A stretch of 64,000 nucleotides of DNA from DYRB01 sp963709645 (GTDB lineage: Bacteria; Pseudomonadota; Gammaproteobacteria; Chromatiales; Chromatiaceae). Where the stretch lies: the NCBI GenBank assembly GCA_963709645.1, contig CAVPXP010000010.1, positions 107,646 to 171,645 of the forward strand, read 5' to 3'. The translations under genes were made by a program, and so were the position numbers. Below the pieces are notes generated by a model. That model had not been told where the DNA came from. It saw nothing but the letters and a program-made list of their open reading frames with translations, and ran no database searches. Of the stretch, positions 34,893 to 43,349 are shown piece after piece. Positions within the stretch are counted from its first letter, which is position 1. Every line of letters starts with the position of its first letter.

Positions 34893-35222
34893 TCAGAGCT
34901 CCTTGATGGAGCCCTTGGGCAGAACAGCCTCCACGGCCTGGCGGCGAAGCTTCACGTTGACGCCGTCGGCCACTTCAATCTGGATGAAATTCTCCCCCAG
35001 ATCGGTGATACGTCCGACGATTCCGCCAACGGTGGCCACCTCGTCCCCCTTGGCCAGGGCCGCCACCAGCTTGGTGTGCTGCTTCTGGCGCTTGACCTGC
35101 GGGCGGATCATCAGGAAATAGAGCAGCACGACCAGCCCGATGGGGAACAGGAGCTGCAGCATGTCGCCCTGGGCCGGCGCGGCGGCCGTCTGGGCAAGGG
35201 CATCGGAGATGAAGAAACTCAT
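34893..35222 (-). CDS. yajC: Sec translocon accessory protein YajC
   Basis: A 109-residue single-span membrane protein. The helix (LLFPIGLVVLLYFLMIRPQV) is followed by KRQKQHTKLVAALAKGDEVA and TVGGIVGRITDLGENFIQIE, the family signature. YajC associates with SecDF. It lies between tgt (153 bp upstream) and secD. The 5' region carries TGACATAATG-like AT-rich sequence that could hold a promoter, though no clear hexamer pair was found. Confidence 0.96.
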   Translation of the reverse strand: MSFFISDALAQTAAAPAQGDMLQLLFPIGLVVLLYFLMIRPQVKRQKQHTKLVAALAKGDEVATVGGIVGRITDLGENFIQIEVADGVNVKLRRQAVEAVLPKGSIKEL

Positions 35223-35375
35223 GGGTCGATCCTCAGGGTCACGAAGGGCCGCAGCGGCGGCTGGCCTGCTGCCGCAAGCCGCAGCCTAGGCAGATAAAAT
35301 AAGCGGCGCATTATGTCATAGCAGGGCCAAACATACAGTCCGGGACGCGCGGCGGGCGCAGCCGCCGGGCCCGTC

Positions 35376-36482
35376 CTAGGTCGCCGCACCCGCCCGCAAG
35401 GCGCGGAAATCGGTGATGAAGGCCGCCAAGCACCCGGTCTCGACGGCCCGGCGCAGCCCCTGCATCAACTCCTGGTAGTAATAGAGGTTGTGGATGGTGT
35501 TGAGGCGGGCGCCCAGGATCTCGTGGCAGCGGTCCAGGTGACGGAGATAGGCGCGGCTATAGTGACGGCAGGTGTAGCAGCCGCATTCCGGGTCGATCGG
35601 CGACTCATCCGCCTGGTAGCGGGCGTTGCGGATGCGCACCACCCCAGTGCGGGTGAAGAGGTGCCCATTGCGGGCATTGCGGGTCGGCAAGACGCAGTCG
35701 AACATGTCCACGCCGAGGGACACGGCCTCGACGATGTCCTGAGGGGTGCCGACGCCCATCAGGTACCGAGGGCGGTCCGCCGGCAGGCGCCCAGACAGGA
35801 ACCCCAAGACCCGCCGCCGGTCCTCCACCGGCTCGCCAACAGAAAGCCCGCCAATGGCGTAGCCGTCGAAGCCGATCTCCTGTAGCCCATCTAGGGACTG
35901 GGCCCGCAGCCCCTCGAACATCCCGCCCTGGACGATGCCGAACAGGGCCGCCAGATTGTCACCGTGGGCCACGCGGCTGCGCGCCGCCCAGCGCAGGGAC
36001 AGCCCCATGGAGGCCCGCGCCTGGTCCTCGCTGGCGGGGTACGGCGTGCACTCGTCGAAGATCATGACGACGTCCGAGCCCAGGGCCCGCTGCACCGTCA
36101 TCGACTCTTCGGGCCCCAGGAAGACCGGGCTGCCGTCGATGGGGGACCTGAACTTGACCCCCTCCTCGGTGATACGGCGCATGGCCCCCAGGCTGAAGAC
36201 CTGGAAACCGCCGGAGTCGGTCAGGATGGGCCGCGACCAGTGCATGAAGCGGTGCAGGCCACCGAGGCGCTCGATGACCCCGGTCCCAGGGCGCAGCATG
36301 AGGTGGAAGGTATTGCCCAGGACGATCTGGGCCCCGATCCCCTCCAACTCCTCCGGAGTCATGGACTTGACGGTCCCGTAGGTCCCCACCGGCATGAAGG
36401 CGGGGGTCTCCACTGCGCCCCGGTCGAAGCTGAGCCGCCCCCGGCGTGCCGCCCCGTCCGTGGCGAGCAGATCAAAGCGCAC
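35376..36482 (-). CDS. tgt: Queuine tRNA-ribosyltransferase Tgt
   Basis: A 368-residue TIM-barrel enzyme that exchanges G34 for preQ1 in GUN tRNAs. A GTG start at 36482 gives RFDLLATDGAARRGRLSF, aligning with the E. coli N-terminus; an ATG at 36515 would add 11 residues. Key motifs are ILTDSGGFQVFSLGAMRRIT with the general-base Asp, MIFDECTPYP, GLSVGEP, FDCVLPTRNARNGHLFTRTG with the nucleophilic Asp, and the zinc site CGCYTCRHY plus a late His. It overlaps the upstream HAD gene by 11 bp. A strong GC hairpin without a U-tract at 35343-35376 follows. queA, often adjacent, is at 53.7 kb instead. Confidence 0.96.
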   Translation of the reverse strand: MRFDLLATDGAARRGRLSFDRGAVETPAFMPVGTYGTVKSMTPEELEGIGAQIVLGNTFHLMLRPGTGVIERLGGLHRFMHWSRPILTDSGGFQVFSLGAMRRITEEGVKFRSPIDGSPVFLGPEESMTVQRALGSDVVMIFDECTPYPASEDQARASMGLSLRWAARSRVAHGDNLAALFGIVQGGMFEGLRAQSLDGLQEIGFDGYAIGGLSVGEPVEDRRRVLGFLSGRLPADRPRYLMGVGTPQDIVEAVSLGVDMFDCVLPTRNARNGHLFTRTGVVRIRNARYQADESPIDPECGCYTCRHYSRAYLRHLDRCHEILGARLNTIHNLYYYQELMQGLRRAVETGCLAAFITDFRALRAGAAT

Positions 36483-37182
36483 CGGGGCGGCCCTCGAGCC
36501 AGAGGCAGAACGCATCCAGGTCCGCCACCTCCCCGTCGGGCTGCGGCAGGTGCGCGGGCCACTCCCGCCCGAAGCGGTTGACCCAGACCGTCCCGATTCC
36601 CAGACCCTGTGCCGGAAGCACATCCAGGGCCGGATCGTCTCCCAGGTGGATCGTCTCCCAGGGCGCGGCACCGGCCAGGGCCAGCGCGCACCGGAAGACG
36701 GCCGGGTCTGGTTTGGCAGCCCCCACCGCCGCCGCGGTCAGGCTGTGATGGAAGAGCCCCCGCAGGGGTGTCTGGTCCAGGTCCGAGTTGCCGTTGGTCA
36801 CGGACACCAGGCAATAGCACTCCGCAAGGGCACCCAGCGCCGCAGCCACCTCCGGGTAGGGCTCGACGCAGTTTCGCGCCGCCATGAAGACCGCCATCCC
36901 CTCATCGGCCAGGACATCGGAGTAGCCGAATTCCCCCAACACCAGACCCAGGGACTCGCGGCGCAGGGCGGTCACGTCGTGTGCCAGGTCCGGGCGGGCG
37001 CGCATCAAAGCCTGCCGGTGCTGGCGCAGACTGGTCTGGTCATGGAACTCGGTGACCCTTGGGGCCACTGCTCCGAGGAAGGCCAGCAATTGCGCCTCCG
37101 CCGCACGGATGGGTGGCTCGCACGGCCACAAGGTGTCGTCGAGGTCGATGGTGAGGAGCTTGACTGGGGCGGGTGCGGTCAT
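36472..37182 (-). CDS. HAD-superfamily phosphatase (subfamily IA)
   Basis: A 236-residue hydrolase starting at 37182 (MTAPAPVKLLTIDLDDTLWP). Motif I is DLDDT with the nucleophilic Asp, motif II is SVTNGNSDL, motif III Lys is in GAAKPDPAVF, and motif IV is HLGDDPALDVLPA. A helical cap lies at about 20-100. It resembles the YigB/FMN-phosphatase-like group, but the substrate is not evident. Its stop overlaps the tgt start, so the two are probably co-transcribed. Confidence 0.9.
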   Translation of the reverse strand: MTAPAPVKLLTIDLDDTLWPCEPPIRAAEAQLLAFLGAVAPRVTEFHDQTSLRQHRQALMRARPDLAHDVTALRRESLGLVLGEFGYSDVLADEGMAVFMAARNCVEPYPEVAAALGALAECYCLVSVTNGNSDLDQTPLRGLFHHSLTAAAVGAAKPDPAVFRCALALAGAAPWETIHLGDDPALDVLPAQGLGIGTVWVNRFGREWPAHLPQPDGEVADLDAFCLWLEGRPGAL

Positions 37183-37294
37183 GGGGGCGCGCCGAAAAGG
37201 CGTCCATTGTGCCCGCCGCCGGAGACGAAAAGAACCCCGACCCGGACCAATGGTCTCGACACGCGGAACCCAGCGACGTCTGCGTGGGTTGGGG

Positions 37295-37534
37295 TTACCA
37301 ATTCCAAGAGCTGTCGGCATCCCCGGTGGGGCAGGACCCGCAGCCAGGCTGATTCGCCCAGGGTACCCGCTTGGTCAGCTCGGCACCGGCCGGGAACGGC
37401 TTGGCGGCCGTCACCTTGACGGCAAAGTCGTTGCCCACCTGATCGAGCACGCCATGGCAGTCCTGCCAGAACACGCCGCCGTCGGCGACGGCCCTGCACT
37501 TGGTACCGGTGCCGGGGCAGCACTTTTACTCCAC
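37295..37534 (-). pseudogene. Remnant of a multiheme cytochrome c (hemes 3-5 region)
   Basis: A 76-residue open segment, read on the minus strand from 37525 to a TAA at 37295, aligns with residues 512-584 of the intact nine-heme cytochrome encoded at 40314-42722. About 45 of 67 aligned residues are the same, including QDCHG, VGNDF, KRVPWAN and PGCGSC. The heme sites are broken: heme 3 reads E-stop-K-C-C instead of CYQCH, heme 4 has Trp for the first Cys (WQDCH), and heme 5 has Pro for His (CGSCP). A two-residue deletion is also present. It lies in the same orientation, immediately downstream of a histidine kinase gene. It is a decayed partial duplicate, not an expressed gene. Confidence 0.85.
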
Positions 37535-37570
37535 CGCGGGACAACCGAACAGGCGACGCCGCCTCGCCGA

Positions 37571-38995
37571 TCAGCGCGTCGCGGAAATCCCACGAAGGCG
37601 CAGGGTGACCAGGAGGCCGCCCAGCCCGGACACGGCTTCTCCGCGTCCGAAGGTCAGCTCTGCACCGTAGGCATCGCAAATGTCCTGGGCAATCGCCAGA
37701 CCAAGCCCGAATCCCTGGGTGCGCTCGTCCAGCCGCAGGCCGCGCTGGACCAATGCCTCCAGGGCCTCCTCCGCGACCCCAGGGCCGTCGTCCTCGACCC
37801 GTACCACGGCCGGGTCCGCCCCAGTCACCCGGACCAGAACCCGGCTCTTGGCCCAGTTGGCGGCATTCTCCAGGATGTTGCCGAGAAGCTCCGTGAGGTC
37901 GTCAGGCAGCATCAGCACCGGCAGGACCTCAGGGCCGTCCAGTTGCCAGTCCAGGCGGCCCCCGTTCGGCGTACGCTGGAGGGTGTGGATCACCCGGCTG
38001 AGGGTGGCCGGGAGGTCCACCACCTGACCCGTCGCCACCCGTCCCGCAGCGGTCCCCGCCCCCTGGACGCCGTCAGGAACGGCGGCGCGCGCCCGCACCC
38101 GGGCACGGATGAGTTCCCGATCCACCCGCTGGCGCATGGTCTGGGCCAGACCGTCCAGGTCGTCGGCCAACTCCGGTTGGCCAGCGCTGCGCAGGCGCTC
38201 GGCATCCGCGGCCAGCACCACCAACGGGGTCTTGAGCCCATGGGCCAGGTCGGTGGTCCAGGCACGGGCCCGCTCGATGGCGCCCTCCTGGGCGTCGAGC
38301 AGGGCATTGACCTCCTTCACCAGGGGGTCTACCTCGTCGGGGTAGTCGGCAGGAAGGCGTCGGGCCTCCCCGGAACGGATGGACCGCACGCCCCGGCGCA
38401 TCCTGTCCAGGGGGGCCAACCCGATGCGCACCTGGACCCAGGCGGCGATCATCAGCGCACCCCCTAAGAGCAGCAGATAGGGGAGCATGTCGGTCGCGAA
38501 GGCGAGGCTCGCCCGCTCCAGGTCCCGTCGGTCCAGGGCGACGGCGACCCGCAAGCGGCGGCGCTCGGACTCGGGATGGAACAGGACCTGCCGCTCCACC
38601 GCGACCAGGGTCTCTTTCCCCGGCCCGTCCATCTCATGCCGGTGCACAACCCCATCGGGGACGATGTCGCCAGGGAGATCGAGCACCGCGTCCCAGAGGG
38701 ATCGGGAGCGCAGCAGGGTCGTCTGGTCCTCGTCCTGGATTTGCCAGTAGAGTCCGCTCAGAGGGAGCTCGAAGCGCGGGTCCGGCAGGACCTGGTCGAA
38801 CTGGACACGCCCGTCGGGGGTGGACTTGACGTGCCCCAAGATCTGACAGAGGGCGTCGTCGAGCTGCGCCTCCACGCGCCGCTCCACATGCTGCTCGAAC
38901 AGGGCGGTGAGGCCAAAGCCGGCGGCCAGCACGGCCAGTGCGATGGACCCCGCGGCGGCTGCCAGGAGGCGAAATCGGAGGGACCGGCGAGTCAC
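37571..38995 (-). CDS. PhoQ-like sensor histidine kinase
   Basis: A 474-residue membrane kinase. TM1 is at about 9-30, a periplasmic region rich in acidic residues at about 31-165, and TM2 at about 170-190. A HAMP-like segment precedes DLAHGLKTPLVVLAADAERL, an H box of the PhoQ style (HxLKTPL). An N box (LLGNILENAANWAKS) and G boxes (EDDGPGVAEE, GFGLGLAIAQDI) follow. Its start overlaps the stop of the response regulator by 4 bp (ATGA). It is the third gene of a PepSY-regulator-kinase operon. Confidence 0.94.
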   Translation of the reverse strand: MTRRSLRFRLLAAAAGSIALAVLAAGFGLTALFEQHVERRVEAQLDDALCQILGHVKSTPDGRVQFDQVLPDPRFELPLSGLYWQIQDEDQTTLLRSRSLWDAVLDLPGDIVPDGVVHRHEMDGPGKETLVAVERQVLFHPESERRRLRVAVALDRRDLERASLAFATDMLPYLLLLGGALMIAAWVQVRIGLAPLDRMRRGVRSIRSGEARRLPADYPDEVDPLVKEVNALLDAQEGAIERARAWTTDLAHGLKTPLVVLAADAERLRSAGQPELADDLDGLAQTMRQRVDRELIRARVRARAAVPDGVQGAGTAAGRVATGQVVDLPATLSRVIHTLQRTPNGGRLDWQLDGPEVLPVLMLPDDLTELLGNILENAANWAKSRVLVRVTGADPAVVRVEDDGPGVAEEALEALVQRGLRLDERTQGFGLGLAIAQDICDAYGAELTFGRGEAVSGLGGLLVTLRLRGISATR

Positions 38996-39684
38996 AGAGA
39001 AGACGAGAACTCGGACTCAGGCTCCTCCGGATCGCGGAGTATGTAGCCAAAGCCACGGCGGGTCCGGATCAGCCCAGGGACGAGCTTGCGGCGCAGCCGC
39101 CCGACCAGGACCTCCAGCGCATTGGTGTCGCGATCCATGCCATCCCCGTAGATCTGGTCGGCAAGCTCGCTCTGTGAGACAACGCTTCCCTTGTGGTGGA
39201 GCAGGACACTGAGCAGACGGTACTCCTGAGGCGTGAGATGGACGGGGGCCCCATCCAGGGTGACGCTCATCTGGCGCGGATCGAAGACCACCCCCCCAGC
39301 CCGCAGGACGGGCGAGGCCTGACCCGAGGCACGCCGCAGCAGTGCCCGCAACCGCGCCAGGAGCTCTTCGACCCGAAAGGGCTTGGGCAGATAGTCGTCG
39401 GCCCCGGCATCGATGCCCTCCACCCGTTCGGTCCATTCCCCGCGGGCGGTGAGGATCAGCACCGGGAAGTCCCGGCCGGCGGCGCGCCAACGTTTGAGCA
39501 CCTCGATCCCCCCCATACCGGTGAGCCCCAAGTCGAGGATGACCGCCGCATAGGGCTCGATGTCGCCCCGGAACCAGGCGTCCTCGCCATCGCCCGTATG
39601 GTCCACCACATAGCCGGCAGCGGTCAGGGCTCTGGTCAGGACCTCCAGGGTGCGCGGATCGTCCTCCACCACCAGGATGCGCAT
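38992..39684 (-). CDS. OmpR/PhoP-type response regulator
   Basis: A 230-residue regulator starting at 39684 (MRILVVEDDPRTLEVL). Receiver residues are the acidic EDD, phosphoacceptor Asp in AVILDLGLTGMGGIEVLKRW, and KPFRVEELLARLRALLRR. The winged-helix domain has LTPQEYRLLSVLLHHKGSVV and the NALEVLVGRLRRKL recognition region. The start overlaps the PepSY gene stop (TGATG), and its stop overlaps the kinase start. It is PhoP/QseB-like; its own binding sites were not located. Confidence 0.95.
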   Translation of the reverse strand: MRILVVEDDPRTLEVLTRALTAAGYVVDHTGDGEDAWFRGDIEPYAAVILDLGLTGMGGIEVLKRWRAAGRDFPVLILTARGEWTERVEGIDAGADDYLPKPFRVEELLARLRALLRRASGQASPVLRAGGVVFDPRQMSVTLDGAPVHLTPQEYRLLSVLLHHKGSVVSQSELADQIYGDGMDRDTNALEVLVGRLRRKLVPGLIRTRRGFGYILRDPEEPESEFSSSL

Positions 39685-40052
39685 CACCGGCCCTCCCAAC
39701 GGCGCAGGATCTCGCCATTGCGGGCATCGACCTCCAACTCGTAGAGCCGGCCCTCGGGGTCCAGGAACTTGATCTCGTAGATCCATCGCCCATGTTCGTG
39801 CTCCAGCTCCGTATCGAGGACACGACCGGGCGCGTGCGAGCGGACGCGATCCAGGATCTCGGAAATCGTCAGGATCTCGCCGTTCCGCATGGCCCGGCGA
39901 GCGCGGTCGTGACTGCTCTCCTCCGCGGCCCGGGCATGGCGCCCGCGCCCATCGCTGGCGCCGGCGTCGCCTTCGACAACCTCGTCGTCATGCGCCGCCG
40001 CTTGCCCCATCGCCAGGGCAAGCGTCAGTCCGAGGGGCAGGTGCATATGCAT
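39684..40052 (-). CDS. Periplasmic PepSY-domain protein
   Basis: A 122-residue protein with a signal peptide (MHLPLGLTLALAMGQAAA). A His/Asp/Glu-rich linker leads to a PepSY domain (about 50-120) with MRNGEILTISEILDRVRSHA and IYEIKFLDPEGRLYELEVDA, ending NGEILRRWEGR. Small PepSY proteins are common next to PhoPQ-like two-component systems and are thought to act as periplasmic inhibitors or sensors of the kinase. It is the first gene of the three-gene operon, with overlapping junctions throughout. Confidence 0.92.
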   Translation of the reverse strand: MHMHLPLGLTLALAMGQAAAHDDEVVEGDAGASDGRGRHARAAEESSHDRARRAMRNGEILTISEILDRVRSHAPGRVLDTELEHEHGRWIYEIKFLDPEGRLYELEVDARNGEILRRWEGR

Positions 40053-40168
40053 GGTTGATTCATTCTAGGGCATTCCACCCTGACAGTTCGCTTACGAGGC
40101 CGCACAGCGGCGTGCCGCACAATGGCCGCCGATTCCCGAACAGGACAGGGTCCGGCCCAGGGGCACCC

Positions 40169-40205
40169 AAAAAACAGGGCCCCGCCCGGCAAGCCGGGCG
40201 GGGCC
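40169..40205 (-). terminator. Strong rho-independent terminator for the nine-heme cytochrome gene
   Basis: On the minus strand a GC-rich stem (40205-40193 pairing with 40190-40178) with a 2-nt loop is followed by six U (the A run at 40169-40174). It lies about 110 bp beyond the cytochrome stop and just upstream of the PepSY operon. Confidence 0.85.
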
Positions 40206-40240
40206 TAAGCACAGGGCGCCGGATGCAGGCCCCTGGCGCC

Positions 40241-40297
40241 TCCCTAGGGGAACTCGAGCTGAGTCAAGCCAGGGATGGCCTTAATCAGCGTCTCCCT
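40241..40297 (-). repeat. Solo end of MITE-like repeat family (copy 2)
   Basis: Read on the minus strand the segment begins AGGGAGACGCTGATTAAGGC, continues with CATCCCTGGCTTGACTCAGC, and ends in TCCCC. This follows the left end of the element at 62126 over about 50 bases with scattered changes. It sits between the cytochrome stop and its terminator, so it is transcribed with the cytochrome mRNA. No matching right end is seen. Confidence 0.65.
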
Positions 40298-40313
40298 AGA
40301 GCATCGTCTCGCG

Positions 40314-42722
40314 TTACTGAGCGAAGCTCTTTTCCAGGCTGTGGCAGAGGTTACAGGCCACCGGGTCGCCCGCCGACAGGGTCAGGGCGGATCCCTCCAC
40401 ATCGAAGCTGCGATCCACCGGAGTCCGTGCCAGGACGGTGCCAAGGTGGTCGGCGCCGTGGCAGGCCGCGCAGGTACCGCCGTCGGGCCTGGCGTTCTCG
40501 GCCTTGGCCATGTCCTTGTGAGACTGCTGCCAGAACCGGCTGTCGTTGACCAGGTGCATGCCATGCGGCCCGTCCTGGGTATCGCTGGACATGGCGCTGG
40601 TGTCGTGACAGCTGTTGCACTCGCTGACCGTCCCGGAATGCCCCTGGAGCTGGCCGGCGGTGACGTTGTCGTTCTTCAACGGCGAGCCGTCGGTGTCCCA
40701 CTCGGCATGGGTGGCGCCGTGGCAGCCCTCGCACATGACCCCGCCGTGACCGGTGCTGACGCGGTAGAGCTTCTGGGTGCCGGCGCCGGGGTTGGCGAAG
40801 CCGTTGAAGCTCGCCGGGACCGTATTCTCGGCGAAACGTTTGTTGTCCGGGACGATGGGCTTGGCCCGGGTACCGTCCAGGTAGGCTTGAATCAGGCGGA
40901 TCCCGTCGGCGTTGCCGGTGGTGTCAATGCCGTTGACCCGAGCCCCGGTGGTGTCCGCGAGATTGTCGGTGGCGTCGCCGGTGTGGCAGGACCCGCACCC
41001 GGGCTCGTTGGCCCAGGGCACGCGCCTGGTCAGGTCAGCCCCGCCCGGGAAGGGGTTCGCCGGCCGGACGTGGGCGGTGAAGTCGTTGCCCACATGGCTG
41101 AGCTCGCCGTGGCAGTCCTGACAGACCATGCCGCCATCGGCCATGGCCCCGCGCATGCACTTGGTCTTGTTCCCGGGGTGACACTGGTAACAGGTCTGCT
41201 CGAGTACCGCCTCGCGACGGGCCTGGTTGCGGGGCAGTCCGGTCTTGGCGTTGTCTGGACCGGGCGCAGGCATCGCCGGGAACAGCCCGGTTTTCGCATG
41301 CGCCATGTGCAGGACACGCGAGTTGCTCTTGTGGATGCGCTGTACCCGGCCGTTGGCGGCGGGATCGGGGTTGGCCGCATCACCGCCCAAGGGACCGAAC
41401 TGGGCCAGGTCAAGGGCCGGCGTGTAGTGGCAGACCTGGCAGACCACCGACTTGCCCTGATCCAGGGCCCGGTTGGCCAGACAGTTGTCGTTGCCGTTGG
41501 GGGTGGCCGCGGTGATGTCCGAGCAGGGCGTGCGCTCGCCGTCGGCGTTTCGGTAGGCAGCGCCGTTCTGGAGGTCGTGCAGGCGCAGGATGTTGATGTC
41601 GGTGGCGTACTCGACGCTCACGCCGAGGGGCACGCTCGTCCCCACCAGCGGATCGACCCCGCTGTCTTCCACCGGCAGCCCGGCGTCGACCAGCTTTTGG
41701 TTGGCGGCGCCCTTGTTGGGGCTGTCGGGGACGTCCAGCGGCGAACCGTGGCAGTTCTTGCAGCTGGCCTCCCCGGAGATGGGCAGGACCGTGTCGACGG
41801 TGGCCAGGACGGTGTTGCCGCTCTTGGCCTGCACCCGCACCAGCGGGTAGGGGTTCTCCCGCCCAAGGTCGTCGAAGGCGGCAAACGGCACCCCGGCCCC
41901 CTCGAACCAGTTGACGTCGTTGGCGACATAGCCGAACGGGAAGTTGACGAAGAACGGCTTGTCGCCGTAGTACTCCTCGGCAACCTGGGCGTCATTGGCC
42001 ACGTAGGGGTTGGCGATGCCGGGCATGGCGTGCTGCACCGCCGATAGGAAGCCATCGGCGCTGACGCCGGGTTGGTCGACCAGGCCATCGGGGCCGATAT
42101 AGAGGTGCTCCACGTTGGGCACCGGCAGACCCATATCCCTATTCTCGGCAGGATTGACCGGGCTGTAGAAGGCGGACAGGACGCCTGGCGGGTAGAAGGG
42201 GTCGTAGGCCTCGAAGGCGACATCCCAGAAGTTGGTCTTGAAGACGTCCCCGCTATCGGTCAAACCGGTGAAGGGGTAGCCCGTGGCCGGGTCCAGGGGC
42301 ACGCTCAGGATCGGGTCCCTGGGGTTGGAGGCGGCGGCATAGGTCACCTGCACCTGGCTCGCGTCGAGAATCTTCGGCGTGGCTCCCTTCAGGATGACCT
42401 GGGACAGCAGGACCTGGAAAGGCGGCAGGATGCTCGACACGCGGGTGTCCAGGTCGCCACAGTGCATGCCCAGGTCGTTGATGGCGAGGATCTGGTAGGC
42501 CTCGGTGCCGGTGCCGGGTCGCGGGTTCAGGGAGTTGGCCTTCCTCGGCCTGCGGCTCTCGGGCACGGGGCCGACGGTGTAGGGGTCCACACCCACCTCC
42601 AGGGCATTCTGGCTGGTTGAATTGATGGAGATGTCAAGTGCTCCGCTGGCGACATTGACCCCGAGGGCCAAGCCGGCAGCCAGCAGCGCCCCCACGGGGA
42701 CGAGCCTAGTTCGGGTATTCAT
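40314..42722 (-). CDS. Nine-heme periplasmic cytochrome c
   Basis: An 802-residue secreted protein with a signal peptide (VPVGALLAAGLALGVNVASG). Residues 30-320 are heme-free and include NDLGMHCGDLD and SSILPPFQVLLSQVI, a block shared by large multiheme cytochromes of anaerobes. Nine CxxCH sites follow at about 321, 428, 511, 534, 576, 664, 702, 751 and 790. Distal His residues (HMAHAK, HGMHLV, QQSHKD) could be second heme ligands. The electron partners are unknown; it could move electrons between periplasmic enzymes or to the cell surface. It is divergent from a sigma54-type activator gene, and a broken copy lies at 37.3 kb. Confidence 0.93.
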   Translation of the reverse strand: MNTRTRLVPVGALLAAGLALGVNVASGALDISINSTSQNALEVGVDPYTVGPVPESRRPRKANSLNPRPGTGTEAYQILAINDLGMHCGDLDTRVSSILPPFQVLLSQVILKGATPKILDASQVQVTYAAASNPRDPILSVPLDPATGYPFTGLTDSGDVFKTNFWDVAFEAYDPFYPPGVLSAFYSPVNPAENRDMGLPVPNVEHLYIGPDGLVDQPGVSADGFLSAVQHAMPGIANPYVANDAQVAEEYYGDKPFFVNFPFGYVANDVNWFEGAGVPFAAFDDLGRENPYPLVRVQAKSGNTVLATVDTVLPISGEASCKNCHGSPLDVPDSPNKGAANQKLVDAGLPVEDSGVDPLVGTSVPLGVSVEYATDINILRLHDLQNGAAYRNADGERTPCSDITAATPNGNDNCLANRALDQGKSVVCQVCHYTPALDLAQFGPLGGDAANPDPAANGRVQRIHKSNSRVLHMAHAKTGLFPAMPAPGPDNAKTGLPRNQARREAVLEQTCYQCHPGNKTKCMRGAMADGGMVCQDCHGELSHVGNDFTAHVRPANPFPGGADLTRRVPWANEPGCGSCHTGDATDNLADTTGARVNGIDTTGNADGIRLIQAYLDGTRAKPIVPDNKRFAENTVPASFNGFANPGAGTQKLYRVSTGHGGVMCEGCHGATHAEWDTDGSPLKNDNVTAGQLQGHSGTVSECNSCHDTSAMSSDTQDGPHGMHLVNDSRFWQQSHKDMAKAENARPDGGTCAACHGADHLGTVLARTPVDRSFDVEGSALTLSAGDPVACNLCHSLEKSFAQ

Positions 42723-43349
42723 TGGTGAGTTGCTCCACTCCGGAATCGGCGCTTCAGGACGCCTGGATTGTTGTTTCGGGACGCGACCGCTCCGGGACGC
42801 CTCCCGCTCGTCGGGCAGCTATTCCGCCCGAGGGTCTGCGGCAGTCGGGACCATGCATCGGGTTGCGCTGCGGACGACGGTCGATGACCTCCCGACTCGC
42901 CCGCCCTTCACTGAAGGCCCCTCGTACCTCGCCAGACGCGCCACCCCTGAGCGCGCCACGACGAACGCCCATGCGGTCACAGGCCCGGTTCTGTCCCAAG
43001 CACGAAACGGGCCAATTCCAGACAGATCATCGCGATACTGCGCACCGGCCTGCAATAATTGAGGATCGCCGGCGAAGGCGCGGCGACTGCCCCGCGGCCG
43101 ACTGACAGAGCTGGCGGCTTCAGCCTGACACTGTTGGCCGGTCCCTGTCATCCGTAGCAGCTGCACCCCCGGGAATTGCGCAAAAAAGGCCGGACGGTCA
43201 GCTTGGCGTCAGCTTGGAGCCCGTACACTTGCGGCCTGTCAGAGTGGCAGGACCGCCTTGGTCCGGGCCCAATGCCATGCCGCGAGTTCAACGCCCTGCT
43301 GCGGGCCCGTCGCCAGGGCCCTCGCCCAAACCAGCCGAAAGGTGCCGCA
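42723..43349. other. Intergenic region (627 bp) between divergent cytochrome and activator genes
   Basis: No gene is supported. No clear -24/-12 sigma54 promoter was found facing the cytochrome gene, although that is the expected target. A tandem direct repeat of GTCAGCTTGG occurs at 43197 and 43208, one helical turn apart. The length suggests room for upstream activator sites. Confidence 0.4.

Noticed and set aside
42723..43349. Sigma54 (-24/-12) promoter for the nine-heme cytochrome
   Set aside because: TGGCAG at 43246 lacks the GC pair at the required distance, and no other candidate with GG-N10-GC spacing was convincing.
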